NCBI GenBank assembly: GCA_946626795.1
Contig: CAMOUZ010000008.1
Span: 1 to 23,964 of the forward strand
DNA from: an uncultured Clostridia bacterium
Lineage (GTDB): Bacteria; Bacillota; Clostridia; Christensenellales; CAG-1252
Reading direction: 5' to 3'
Length of the DNA stretch: 23,964 nucleotides
Part shown: one piece after another, positions 6,431 to 13,497 of the stretch
Numbering within the stretch: position 1 is the first letter of the stretch
How the letters are laid out: each line of letters begins with the position of its first letter
The notes under the pieces: generated by a model
Database searches by the model: none
What the model was told of the DNA's origin: nothing
Seen by the model: the letters and a program-made list of their open reading frames with translations, nothing else
Position numbers and translations under genes: made by a program

Positions 6431-8341
6431 GTGAATAAAGAAATTGCTCTTGAATTAAAGAATATATGCAAATACTTCCCCGGCGGAGTAATTGCGAACA
6501 AAAACGCGAATCTCACCCTTTATAAGGGCGAGATCCTTTCTCTTTTAGGGGAGAACGGGAGCGGAAAGACCACGCTGATGAATATGATCTCCGGCATCTA
6601 TTTCCCCGATGAAGGACAGATCTTCGTCGGAGGAAAAGAGGTCTCGATCCGCGGGCCGAAGGACGCTTTCGATCTTAAAATCGGCATGGTGCACCAGCAT
6701 TTCAAGCTGATCGACGTCTTCACTGCCGCCGACAATATCATCCTCGGCGAAGAGATGCCGAAATACAGCCTGAAAGAAGCCTTTAAGCAGATCAAAGATG
6801 ACTGCGCTTCGGCGGAAAATAAAGCAAAAGGCGTTTTGCTCGCCGCGCTGAAAACCGCTGCGCTTCCTTTTATCAAAATCGGAAAATTCATCGCCTTCAA
6901 TCATCTTGCGCGCCAACGCGCGAAGAAATTGCAGGAGATCGTCGGAAAGTACGGTTTCAATATCGACCTTTCCAAATATATATATGAAATGTCCGTTTCG
7001 GAGAAGCAGACGGTAGAGATCATCAAGGTCTTGTATCGCGGCGCGGATATCCTCATCCTCGACGAGCCCACCGCCGTCCTCACTCCGCAGGAGATCAAGA
7101 AGCTTTTTGCCGTCCTGCGCGAAATGAAGAAAGACGGCAAGTCCATCGTCATCATCACGCATAAGCTCAATGAAGTTATGGAGATCTCCGACCGCGTAGC
7201 CGTCCTCCGCAAGGGAGAGCACGTCGGTACGGTAAATACGACAGAGACCTCCGAAAAAGCGCTTGCCGAGATGATGGTGGGCAAGAAGCTCGACCTCAAT
7301 ATCGAAAGAAAAGATCCCGCGGACCCCAAGCCGCGCCTTATTTTGAAAGACATCACGGTGCTGAATAAAGAAGGTGGCCGCGCCATCGACGGCGTCTCCT
7401 TCTCCGTGAACGGCGGCGAGATCCTCGGCATCGCGGGCATCTCGGGCAACGGGCAGAAGGAGCTGCTCGAAGGCATCGCCGGGCTGCAAAAAGTGGAGAG
7501 CGGAGAGATCATCTTCCACAATCCCAAGGAGAATAAACCCGTCACCTTCTTCCACAAGGATCTCAAACAGATCAAGAAAATGGCGGCGGAAGGCTTCTTC
7601 CACTATCCGGACGGAAACAAAGTGGACCTCACGGGGAAGAGCAATAAAGAGATCACCCGCCTCGTGAACGAGGAGCAGATCCTCTTTTATGAAGACGAGA
7701 TCATCGACCTCCGTCACCGCACGCCGCGCGAGATCCAAGAGCTCGGCATCAAGCTCTCCTTCGTTCCCGAAGACCGCTTGAATATGGGCCTCGTGGGAAA
7801 TATGTCCATCATCGACAATATGGCGCTCCGCTCTTATCGCAAGGGCAGATCCATTTTCGTGAATAAGAAAAAGCCCAAGGCGCTCGCGGACACCATCATT
7901 CGCGACCTCGAAGTGGTGACCCCGAGCGACATGACCCCCGTGCGCAGACTCTCGGGCGGCAACGTGCAGAAAGTCCTCGTCGGACGTGAGATCTCCTCTT
8001 CGCCGAAAGTCCTTATGGCGGCGTATCCCGTGCGCGGACTCGACATCAATTCCTCTTATCTCATCTATGACCTTTTGAATAAACAAAAGGAGAAGAATGT
8101 CGCCGTCGTCTTCGTGGGAGAAGACCTCGACGTCATGATGGCGCTCTGCGACAGGATCCTCGTGCTCTGCCACGGCAGAGTGATGGGCATCGTCCCCGGC
8201 CGCACCGTCACAAAAGAAGATCTCGGTCTTATGATGACGGGCTCTCTCGATCTCTCGAAGAAAGCGGCGGAGGACGCCGTCCCCTCTGCGGAAGAAACGG
8301 CGGAAGCGACGGTAAAGGAGGCGGAAAATGACCAAGAATAA
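6431..8341 (+). CDS. Double-ATPase subunit of a nucleoside ABC transporter, with two extra insertions
   Basis: 636 residues against about 510 for usual RbsA/NupO-type proteins. First ATPase half: Walker A GENGSGKTT (40-48), Q-loop VHQHFKL (87-93), signature MSVSEKQ (187-193, the usual Gly is Ser), Walker B LILDEPTAVLTPQE (208-221). Second half: degenerate loop GIAGISGNGQKELL, PEDR (446-449), RRLSGGNVQK and AAYPVRGLD, typical of this subfamily, where site two is inactive. Extra sequence of about 40 residues (108-165, partly hydrophobic) and about 60 residues (365-428, charged) sits before the signature or PEDR regions. Start is GTG at 6431 with no good Shine-Dalgarno, which together with the upstream terminator suggests low expression. 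The last 30 residues are acidic. It overlaps the next gene by 14 bases. Confidence 0.93.
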   Translation: MNKEIALELKNICKYFPGGVIANKNANLTLYKGEILSLLGENGSGKTTLMNMISGIYFPDEGQIFVGGKEVSIRGPKDAFDLKIGMVHQHFKLIDVFTAADNIILGEEMPKYSLKEAFKQIKDDCASAENKAKGVLLAALKTAALPFIKIGKFIAFNHLARQRAKKLQEIVGKYGFNIDLSKYIYEMSVSEKQTVEIIKVLYRGADILILDEPTAVLTPQEIKKLFAVLREMKKDGKSIVIITHKLNEVMEISDRVAVLRKGEHVGTVNTTETSEKALAEMMVGKKLDLNIERKDPADPKPRLILKDITVLNKEGGRAIDGVSFSVNGGEILGIAGISGNGQKELLEGIAGLQKVESGEIIFHNPKENKPVTFFHKDLKQIKKMAAEGFFHYPDGNKVDLTGKSNKEITRLVNEEQILFYEDEIIDLRHRTPREIQELGIKLSFVPEDRLNMGLVGNMSIIDNMALRSYRKGRSIFVNKKKPKALADTIIRDLEVVTPSDMTPVRRLSGGNVQKVLVGREISSSPKVLMAAYPVRGLDINSSYLIYDLLNKQKEKNVAVVFVGEDLDVMMALCDRILVLCHGRVMGIVPGRTVTKEDLGLMMTGSLDLSKKAAEDAVPSAEETAEATVKEAENDQE

Positions 8342-9575
8342 TTCACGCGAACCTCTTTTCCACATCACAAAACGCGGAGCCACCGTTTGGTGGAAGCCGC
8401 TCGTCATCCGTGCGATCGCGATCGTCGCGGGGCTTTTCGTCGGCTTGTTCTTCGCGGCGGCGTATACGAAGGTGAACCCCTTCAAGCTGCTCGGCTATAT
8501 GTTTAACGGCGCTTTCGGCACGGAAAAGCGTATTTGGAACCTCTTGCAAGACACTGCGCTCCTGCTTTTGGTCTCCATCGCCATTGTCCCCGCCTTCAAA
8601 ATGAAGTTCTGGAACATCGGCGCGGACGGGCAGACCCTCGTCGGCTGTTTGGCTTCGGCTGTCGCCATCTATTATCTTTACGATAAGCTCCCCACCTGGG
8701 CGCTCCTTCTCGTAATGATGCTTTTCAGCTTGACGGCGGGCATGATATGGGGCGTGATCCCCGCGATCTTCAAGGCGAAATGGAATACGAATGAGACCCT
8801 CTTCACCCTCATGATGAACTATGTGGCGATCCAGCTCGTTTCTTTCGTCCTTTTAAAATGGTTCCCCAGCGGACAGAATGATTTTGCGAAGTTTTTCAGC
8901 CGCTACGGCAATATGCCGAAGATCGGCAATCCTTATATCTTGATTCTGATCTTCGCCGTCGTCTTGACCGTTACGATGCATTTCTATCTCAGCAAGACCA
9001 AGCACGGCTTCGAGGTCTCTCTCGTGGGCGAGAGCATCAACACCTCGAAATACGTCGGCGTGAATGTCAAGAAAGTCATCATTCGCACGATGCTTCTTTC
9101 GGGCGCTATCTGCGGTTTCGTCGGCTTCGTCCTCGTCTCCGCGAAGGATCACGCCATCACGACCACGATGGTGGGCGGCAGAGGCTTCACGGCGATCATC
9201 GTCGCTTGGCTCGCCAAGTTTAATCCCGCGTATATGGCGCTTGCCTCCCTTATGGTGGCATTCCTCAGTCGAGGTACGTCGCAGATCCTTTCGCAGACGG
9301 GCATCACGAATTCCGCTCTGCCGAATATCGTGACGGCGCTTGTCTTCTTCTTCATCATCGGCTGCGAGTTCTTCATCACGTACTCCATCAAGTTCCGCAA
9401 GAAGAATAAGGACTCGGCTCCCGCTCCCGCAAATGAAGCGTCGGGGCCCGCAGAAGAGCCTCCGATTCGGGCAGAGGGGGAGACTCCGAGCCTCGCGGAA
9501 GCTCCCGCGGAAGAACGAACCCCTGCGGAAGAAGCCCTTCCTACGGAAATCACAGAAGGAGGTGAAGAGAAATGA
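8328..9575 (+). CDS. ABC transporter permease 1 (BPD_transp_2 / NupP type)
   Basis: 415 residues, strongly hydrophobic, with about ten membrane segments beginning near residues 24-46. FWNIGADGQTLVG and NETLFTLMMNYVAIQLV are hallmarks of sugar/nucleoside permeases of the RbsC/BmpC/NupP family, as is the late GRGFTAIIVAWLAKFNP. An unusual C-terminal tail of about 50 residues, rich in Pro, Ala and Glu (APAPANEASGPAEEPP and on), follows the last helix and should be cytoplasmic; its role is unknown. The ATG has GGAGG seven bases upstream, within the end of the ATPase gene, so translation is likely coupled. It forms the channel together with the next gene's product. Confidence 0.93.
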   Translation: MTKNNSREPLFHITKRGATVWWKPLVIRAIAIVAGLFVGLFFAAAYTKVNPFKLLGYMFNGAFGTEKRIWNLLQDTALLLLVSIAIVPAFKMKFWNIGADGQTLVGCLASAVAIYYLYDKLPTWALLLVMMLFSLTAGMIWGVIPAIFKAKWNTNETLFTLMMNYVAIQLVSFVLLKWFPSGQNDFAKFFSRYGNMPKIGNPYILILIFAVVLTVTMHFYLSKTKHGFEVSLVGESINTSKYVGVNVKKVIIRTMLLSGAICGFVGFVLVSAKDHAITTTMVGGRGFTAIIVAWLAKFNPAYMALASLMVAFLSRGTSQILSQTGITNSALPNIVTALVFFFIIGCEFFITYSIKFRKKNKDSAPAPANEASGPAEEPPIRAEGETPSLAEAPAEERTPAEEALPTEITEGGEEK

Positions 9576-10534
9576 TCTCGTTTATCGCACAATCCATCAG
9601 AATGAGCGCGGCTTTCCTCTTCGGCTCCACCGGAGAGATCATCACCGAGAAGGCGGGTCACCTCAACCTCGGCATCCCGGGCGTTATGTGCATGGGGGCG
9701 ATCGGCGGCGCGATCGGCGCGCGTCTTTATGTCTCTTCGCTCGCAGACATTTCGCAGATAAGCGCTTTCCCCGCTTTCGTCATTCCGCTCCTTTTCTGCC
9801 TCGTCCTTGCGAGCTTGATGGGAGTCCTGTATAGCTTCCTGACCGTTTCGCTTCGCGCGAATCAGAATATCACGGGTCTTGCCATCTCCACCTTCGGCGC
9901 AGGCTTCGCCACCTTCGTGAATAATATCATTCCGAAAGAGGGATTCAAGGAGATCGGCTACATCTATTTCAAGCTTTTTCCCTCCACGGAAAAGCTCGGC
10001 GCATTCGGCGAACTCTTCTTTTCCTACGGCGCAATGGTGTATCTCGCGATCATCATCGCGATCGGAGCGTCGCTCATCTTGAAGAAGACGAGGGTCGGCC
10101 TCCATCTCCGCGCGGTGGGTGAGAGTCCCGCCACGGCAGATGCGACGGGTATCAACATCACGGAATATCGCTATACGGCGACCATTGTCGGCTCCGCCAT
10201 CGCGGGCATGGGAGGCCTCTTCTATTTCTTCGACATGAATGGCGGCAGCTGGCCGTATTCGGACGCGATCTCCGCGCTCGGTTGGCTCTCGATCGCCATC
10301 GTTATATTCAGCATTTGGAAGCCCGATCTCAGCATATTCAGCTCCATCATCTTCGGTCTGCTTTATCGCTTGCAGTATTTCATGGCGTCCGCCACGCTCA
10401 GCCAGAAGACCTTGATCGGTATGTTGCCTTATGTCATCACCATTCTCGTGCTTATCGTGACGAGCATCGTGGGGAGCAAGAAGGCGCAGCCGCCTGCATC
10501 GTTGGGGTTGAATTACTTCCGCGAAGAAAGATAG
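9572..10534 (+). CDS. ABC transporter permease 2 (BPD_transp_2 / NupQ type)
   Basis: 320 residues, polytopic. The opening SIRMSAAFLFGSTGEIITEK and NLGIPGVMCMGAIGGAIGA are characteristic of the second permease of guanosine-type BMP transporters. ALRANQNITGLAIS, VGLHLRAVGESPATADATGI and IAGMGGLFYFFDMNGG also fit. The start ATG overlaps the stop of permease 1 (ATGA), with GGAGGTGA upstream, indicating translational coupling. It is the last gene of the purine operon and is followed by a hairpin terminator whose stem begins at its stop codon. Confidence 0.93.
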   Translation: MISFIAQSIRMSAAFLFGSTGEIITEKAGHLNLGIPGVMCMGAIGGAIGARLYVSSLADISQISAFPAFVIPLLFCLVLASLMGVLYSFLTVSLRANQNITGLAISTFGAGFATFVNNIIPKEGFKEIGYIYFKLFPSTEKLGAFGELFFSYGAMVYLAIIIAIGASLILKKTRVGLHLRAVGESPATADATGINITEYRYTATIVGSAIAGMGGLFYFFDMNGGSWPYSDAISALGWLSIAIVIFSIWKPDLSIFSSIIFGLLYRLQYFMASATLSQKTLIGMLPYVITILVLIVTSIVGSKKAQPPASLGLNYFREER

Positions 10535-10577
10535 GCGAGGACGCATAGCGGCGCATACTCTTGCCCTCGCCGTTTTT
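10534..10577 (+). terminator. Terminator of the purine transporter operon
   Basis: GGCGAGG (10534-10540) pairs with CCTCGCC (10565-10571), followed by GTTTTT. The 24-base loop contains ACGC and GCGC segments that may pair inside. Confidence 0.7.
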
Positions 10578-10610
10578 GCCGGCGCTTCGCGTATGTCAAT
10601 ATATTTATTA

Positions 10611-10643
10611 AGCCGCGTGGGCTGTCTGCCTGCGCGGTTTTTT
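10611..10643 (+). terminator. Second, tandem terminator
   Basis: CCGCG (10613-10617) pairs with CGCGG (10633-10637), with an inner GGC/GCC pairing, and TTTTTT follows. It isolates the next transcription unit from the purine operon. Confidence 0.6.
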
Positions 10644-10667
10644 CTTGTTTTCTTTGCGGGGATTCTA

Positions 10668-10676
10668 TGTTATAAT
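10668..10676 (+). promoter_or_regulatory. Extended -10 promoter immediately before the toroid-protein gene
   Basis: TGTTATAAT: a perfect -10 TATAAT (10671-10676) with the extended TGn motif. No -35 at the right spacing (TTGTTT is 20 bases away). The GTG codon of the next gene starts six bases after the -10, the expected transcription start. Confidence 0.5.
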
Positions 10677-10682
10677 AATCGT

Positions 10683-12374
10683 GTGGACAAATATAAAAGG
10701 CTTTTCCTCGAATGGTGCGACGCGCTGGTCGAGGCGCAGATCAAAGATAAAAAGGACAAAGATTTCGGCGGGTTTCGTTGCGACGCCTGCGATTTTACGC
10801 ATGGCAGAGCGGATAACGCCGTTTATCCTTTCGTCTGCGCTTATGATCTCACGGGGGAGGAGAAATATCTCGCCGCGGCGGAGCGCCTCCTCGTCTTCCG
10901 CAAGCGGCTCACCCTCTTCTCGGGCGCGGTGCAAAATGATTTCACCTCGGAATGGAAGGGGATCACGGCGTTTTCGGCGATCAACCTCATGAAGACTCTG
11001 CTTTATTTCGGAGAGAAACTCCCGCGCGGCTTGAAAAGCAAGATCGAGCGCTGTGCGAAACGCTCCGCCCGCTGGGTGCATCGGAATATGGTCGTTGGTT
11101 TCCCCGCTTACGTGAATTATTACTGCGCGTCGGCTTTGGTGAATGCCCTCTATGCCGGGCTTTATCACGACGAAGCCTATGCGGAAAGCGCCCGCGCGCT
11201 CCTTTCTTACTGCCTCGGGCTCTTCACGGAGAACGGGCTTTTGGCGGGGGAGGGGAAGCCGCATGACGCCCGATCCCCGAAAGGGTGTCTTCCCATCGAT
11301 ATCGGCTATATCGCGGAGGAATCCATGCCCTGCTTGATCCACGCCGCCGCCATTCTCGGAGAGAAAGAAGCCTCGGCGCACCTTGCGGAATGCGCGAAAA
11401 AACAGCTCGATTTCTTCCTGCCCGACGGCGGGTGGGACAATACGTTCGGTGTGCGCAATAATAAATGGACGTATTACGGAAGCCGCACCTCGGACGGCTG
11501 TATCGGCGCCTTTTGCGAGCTCGCGAAGGTGGAGCCCCTCTTTGCGGAAGCTGCGGAGCGCGTCTATGAGATCCTGCGAAAATGCACGTCGAACGGCAAG
11601 CTTTACGGCGGGATGCAGTACGTCGAAAACGGAGAAAAGCCCTGCGTCCACCACACCTTTTGCCACGCTTGCTCCCTTGCGGACGCCCTTCATTTCGGCA
11701 TCTCGGAACCGGATCCCCGCCTTGCGCTCCCTTGCGACGAGGCAGCCATAGGCTTCCGTTTTTATCCCGAGATCAATACCTATAAGATCCGCGCGGGGCG
11801 TTATCTCGCCACCTTGACGGGATATGATTTCGTCACCCACGCCTTCTCGAACGGCGCGACGCACGCGGGCGGCGGCACCCTCTCTCTGCTCTATAAGCAA
11901 GGGGCGGGGGCAATGATCGCGGGCTCGGTCTATGAATACAAGCGGAGCGAAAAGAACAATATGCAGATCCCCTCGGGGAAGAAGAAGCACGCTTCGCTCC
12001 TCCTCCGCGCGGAATACGAGAAAGAGGGTGTGAAATATGCCACCTGCCTTGATCCCGCCCCCGAGATCTCCGTCCTCACAGAAGGGGAGGGGGTCACGGC
12101 GCAGGTTCGCGCGAGGTTTTTCTCTGCGGAGACACGGACGGCGGAGAAAGAAGACCTCTTTGCCGAGTTCCGTTATCGTTTCACGCCAAAAGGCGTCACG
12201 CTCACCGTCGGGAAGCTCTCCGAAAGCATACGCCTCATCCTCCCCCTCGTTGCGGGAGATCTCATCACGAAAAGCCTCTTTGCGAAAGAGCCCGTCTTCT
12301 TCCTGACGGGCGGCTTCTCCGCAGACGAATGCGCCTTCTCCCTCGGGGAGGACGTCACGCTCACCATAGTATAA
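10683..12374 (+). CDS. Putative helical-toroid polysaccharide lyase or glycoside hydrolase, cytoplasmic
   Basis: 563 residues from GTG 10683. The first ~370 residues are paired helices with aromatic and small-residue faces (ADNAVYPFVCAYDLTGEEKYL, SEWKGITAFSAINLMKTLL, YVNYYCASALVNALYAGLYHDEAY, GWDNTFGVRNNKWTYYGSRTSDGC), like the (alpha/alpha)6 toroids of heparinase- and alginate-lyase-type enzymes. The rest is beta-rich, as expected for the sandwich domain that follows. His, Tyr and Arg residues in KPCVHHTFCHACSLADAL and WTYYGSR could be catalytic, unproven. No signal peptide, so it would act on imported oligosaccharides. An in-frame ATG at 10593 lies within the terminator and before the promoter, so the GTG is preferred; there is no Shine-Dalgarno. 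Exact family unknown. 12 bases before a GH16 gene. Confidence 0.75.
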   Translation: MDKYKRLFLEWCDALVEAQIKDKKDKDFGGFRCDACDFTHGRADNAVYPFVCAYDLTGEEKYLAAAERLLVFRKRLTLFSGAVQNDFTSEWKGITAFSAINLMKTLLYFGEKLPRGLKSKIERCAKRSARWVHRNMVVGFPAYVNYYCASALVNALYAGLYHDEAYAESARALLSYCLGLFTENGLLAGEGKPHDARSPKGCLPIDIGYIAEESMPCLIHAAAILGEKEASAHLAECAKKQLDFFLPDGGWDNTFGVRNNKWTYYGSRTSDGCIGAFCELAKVEPLFAEAAERVYEILRKCTSNGKLYGGMQYVENGEKPCVHHTFCHACSLADALHFGISEPDPRLALPCDEAAIGFRFYPEINTYKIRAGRYLATLTGYDFVTHAFSNGATHAGGGTLSLLYKQGAGAMIAGSVYEYKRSEKNNMQIPSGKKKHASLLLRAEYEKEGVKYATCLDPAPEISVLTEGEGVTAQVRARFFSAETRTAEKEDLFAEFRYRFTPKGVTLTVGKLSESIRLILPLVAGDLITKSLFAKEPVFFLTGGFSADECAFSLGEDVTLTIV

Positions 12375-12386
12375 AGGAGTAAGAAG

Positions 12387-13265
12387 ATGAAAAAGACAGT
12401 CGCGATTACATTGATCCTATGCGTCCTTTGCTTGATCCCGCTCTCTTTCGGCGGTTGCTCAAAAAAGGAGCGCGCCGTGATATATGATCCCGCGGATTAC
12501 CCCGAGACGCTGGATTTTTCAAAGTATCAGCTCGTCTTTTTCGATGATTTCGACGTCTTGGATCGCAGCGTTTGGGTGGACACCCGCCAAGGATACCGCC
12601 GCGATGGATATTGGACGCGCGATCTCGCTTTCGCGGACGGCGACGGACATCTCGTCATTCGCTCCGAAGTGCGCGACGTCGTGATCGAGATCCCATCCCA
12701 GGGCATCGAGGCGCATACCGAGACGCGCGTTTGTTCGGGCGCGCTCCGCACGAAGAACCCGACGGAAACGGGCTACACCCATGGCTTCGGATATTACGAG
12801 ATCCGCTGTAAGCTCCCTTCGCAAGTGGGGATGTGGCACGCCTTTTGGATGATGTGCGGCGACGTCTATTCCGAGGACGAGGGCAGCACAGACGGCATCG
12901 AGATCGACGTCTTCGAATACCTGCCGCAGCGCGACGCCGTGAACGTGGCGCTGCATTGGGACGGCTATGACGAGGCGCATAAGAACGCCCATAAACGCTT
13001 CGAGAAGACAGGCTTCGCCGACGACGAGTTTCATACCTTTGGTATGAATTGGGACGAAGACGGCTACACCTTCTATATCGACGGCGGCAAGGTCTGGACC
13101 TCCACGGGCGGCGGCATCTGCCATGAAGAAGGCTATATGAAGATCTCCACCGAGGTGGGGGAATGGGGCGATTGGGTCGGCACCATCGACGTCGATACCC
13201 TCCCCGAAGATTGGCACGTGGATTGGGTGATCGATTACGTCAAAGTCTATGACAAGATCGCTTGA
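12387..13265 (+). CDS. Glycoside hydrolase family 16 lipoprotein (endo-beta-glucanase type)
   Basis: 292 residues. Signal peptide with lipidation Cys24 (SFGGCSKK). The GH16 jelly-roll starts at about residue 48 (LVFFDDFDVLDRSVWV, the usual DEF-like opening). The catalytic signature is GIEIDVFEY with Glu172 nucleophile, Asp174 and Glu177 acid/base; WHAFWMM and HTFGMNWDEDGYTFYIDG are also typical. The family cuts beta-1,3(4)-glucans, agar, carrageenan or similar; the specific substrate cannot be told. The DxxE form without an extra Met points loosely to the laminarinase/lichenase groups. AAGGAG lies before the ATG. Exported hydrolase plus cytoplasmic toroid enzyme suggests a small two-step glycan degradation unit. 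Confidence 0.93.
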   Translation: MKKTVAITLILCVLCLIPLSFGGCSKKERAVIYDPADYPETLDFSKYQLVFFDDFDVLDRSVWVDTRQGYRRDGYWTRDLAFADGDGHLVIRSEVRDVVIEIPSQGIEAHTETRVCSGALRTKNPTETGYTHGFGYYEIRCKLPSQVGMWHAFWMMCGDVYSEDEGSTDGIEIDVFEYLPQRDAVNVALHWDGYDEAHKNAHKRFEKTGFADDEFHTFGMNWDEDGYTFYIDGGKVWTSTGGGICHEEGYMKISTEVGEWGDWVGTIDVDTLPEDWHVDWVIDYVKVYDKIA

Positions 13266-13334
13266 AACGCCCGCGGCGTGATCTGCGGAGCCGCCGAAAG
13301 CGGCGCGTTTCGACGAAAGGATCCCATCGTTTTT

Positions 13335-13373
13335 CGGGGCGGCCGCGTGGCTGCCCCGTTCGCTTTCTTCTCC
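13335..13373 (+). terminator. Probable terminator of the glycan gene pair
   Basis: CGGGGCGGCC (13335-13344) pairs with GGCTGCCCCG (13349-13358), 10 pairs with one G-T, tetraloop GCGT, then a T-rich stretch TTCGCTTTCTTCT. A smaller hairpin, GCCGC/GCGGC, is at 13290-13304. Confidence 0.6.
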
Positions 13374-13409
13374 AACTTTTTCCATTTCTCTTTTTTGTGT
13401 CCCGCCCTC

Positions 13410-13439
13410 TTGCATTCGCGCCCGCGCATATTGTATAAT
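13410..13439 (+). promoter_or_regulatory. Promoter of the giant membrane-anchored protein gene
   Basis: -35 TTGCAT (13410-13415), 18-base spacer, perfect -10 TATAAT (13434-13439). A second TATAAT lies at 13446-13451. The leader of about 50 bases holds GAAGGAG just before the ATG at 13498. Confidence 0.5.
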
Positions 13440-13497
13440 ATTTATTATAATGAGATAGTGTCGCCTATTATCCGGCGCAGATCTCGAAGGAGCGCGT

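Noticed and set aside
6545..8485. 646-codon open frame antisense to the transporter ATPase
   Set aside because: Codon content follows the sense gene's third-position bias, the product has no recognisable motifs, and the sense strand encodes a clear ABC protein.
9149..10546. 465-codon antisense frame over the permease genes
   Set aside because: Mirror of well-supported membrane protein genes, of His- and Arg-rich composition typical of shadow frames.
10593..10682. ATG 10593 as start of the toroid-protein gene
   Set aside because: No ribosome site, lies in a tandem terminator and before the TATAAT; the extension looks like hydrophobic read-through of non-coding DNA.
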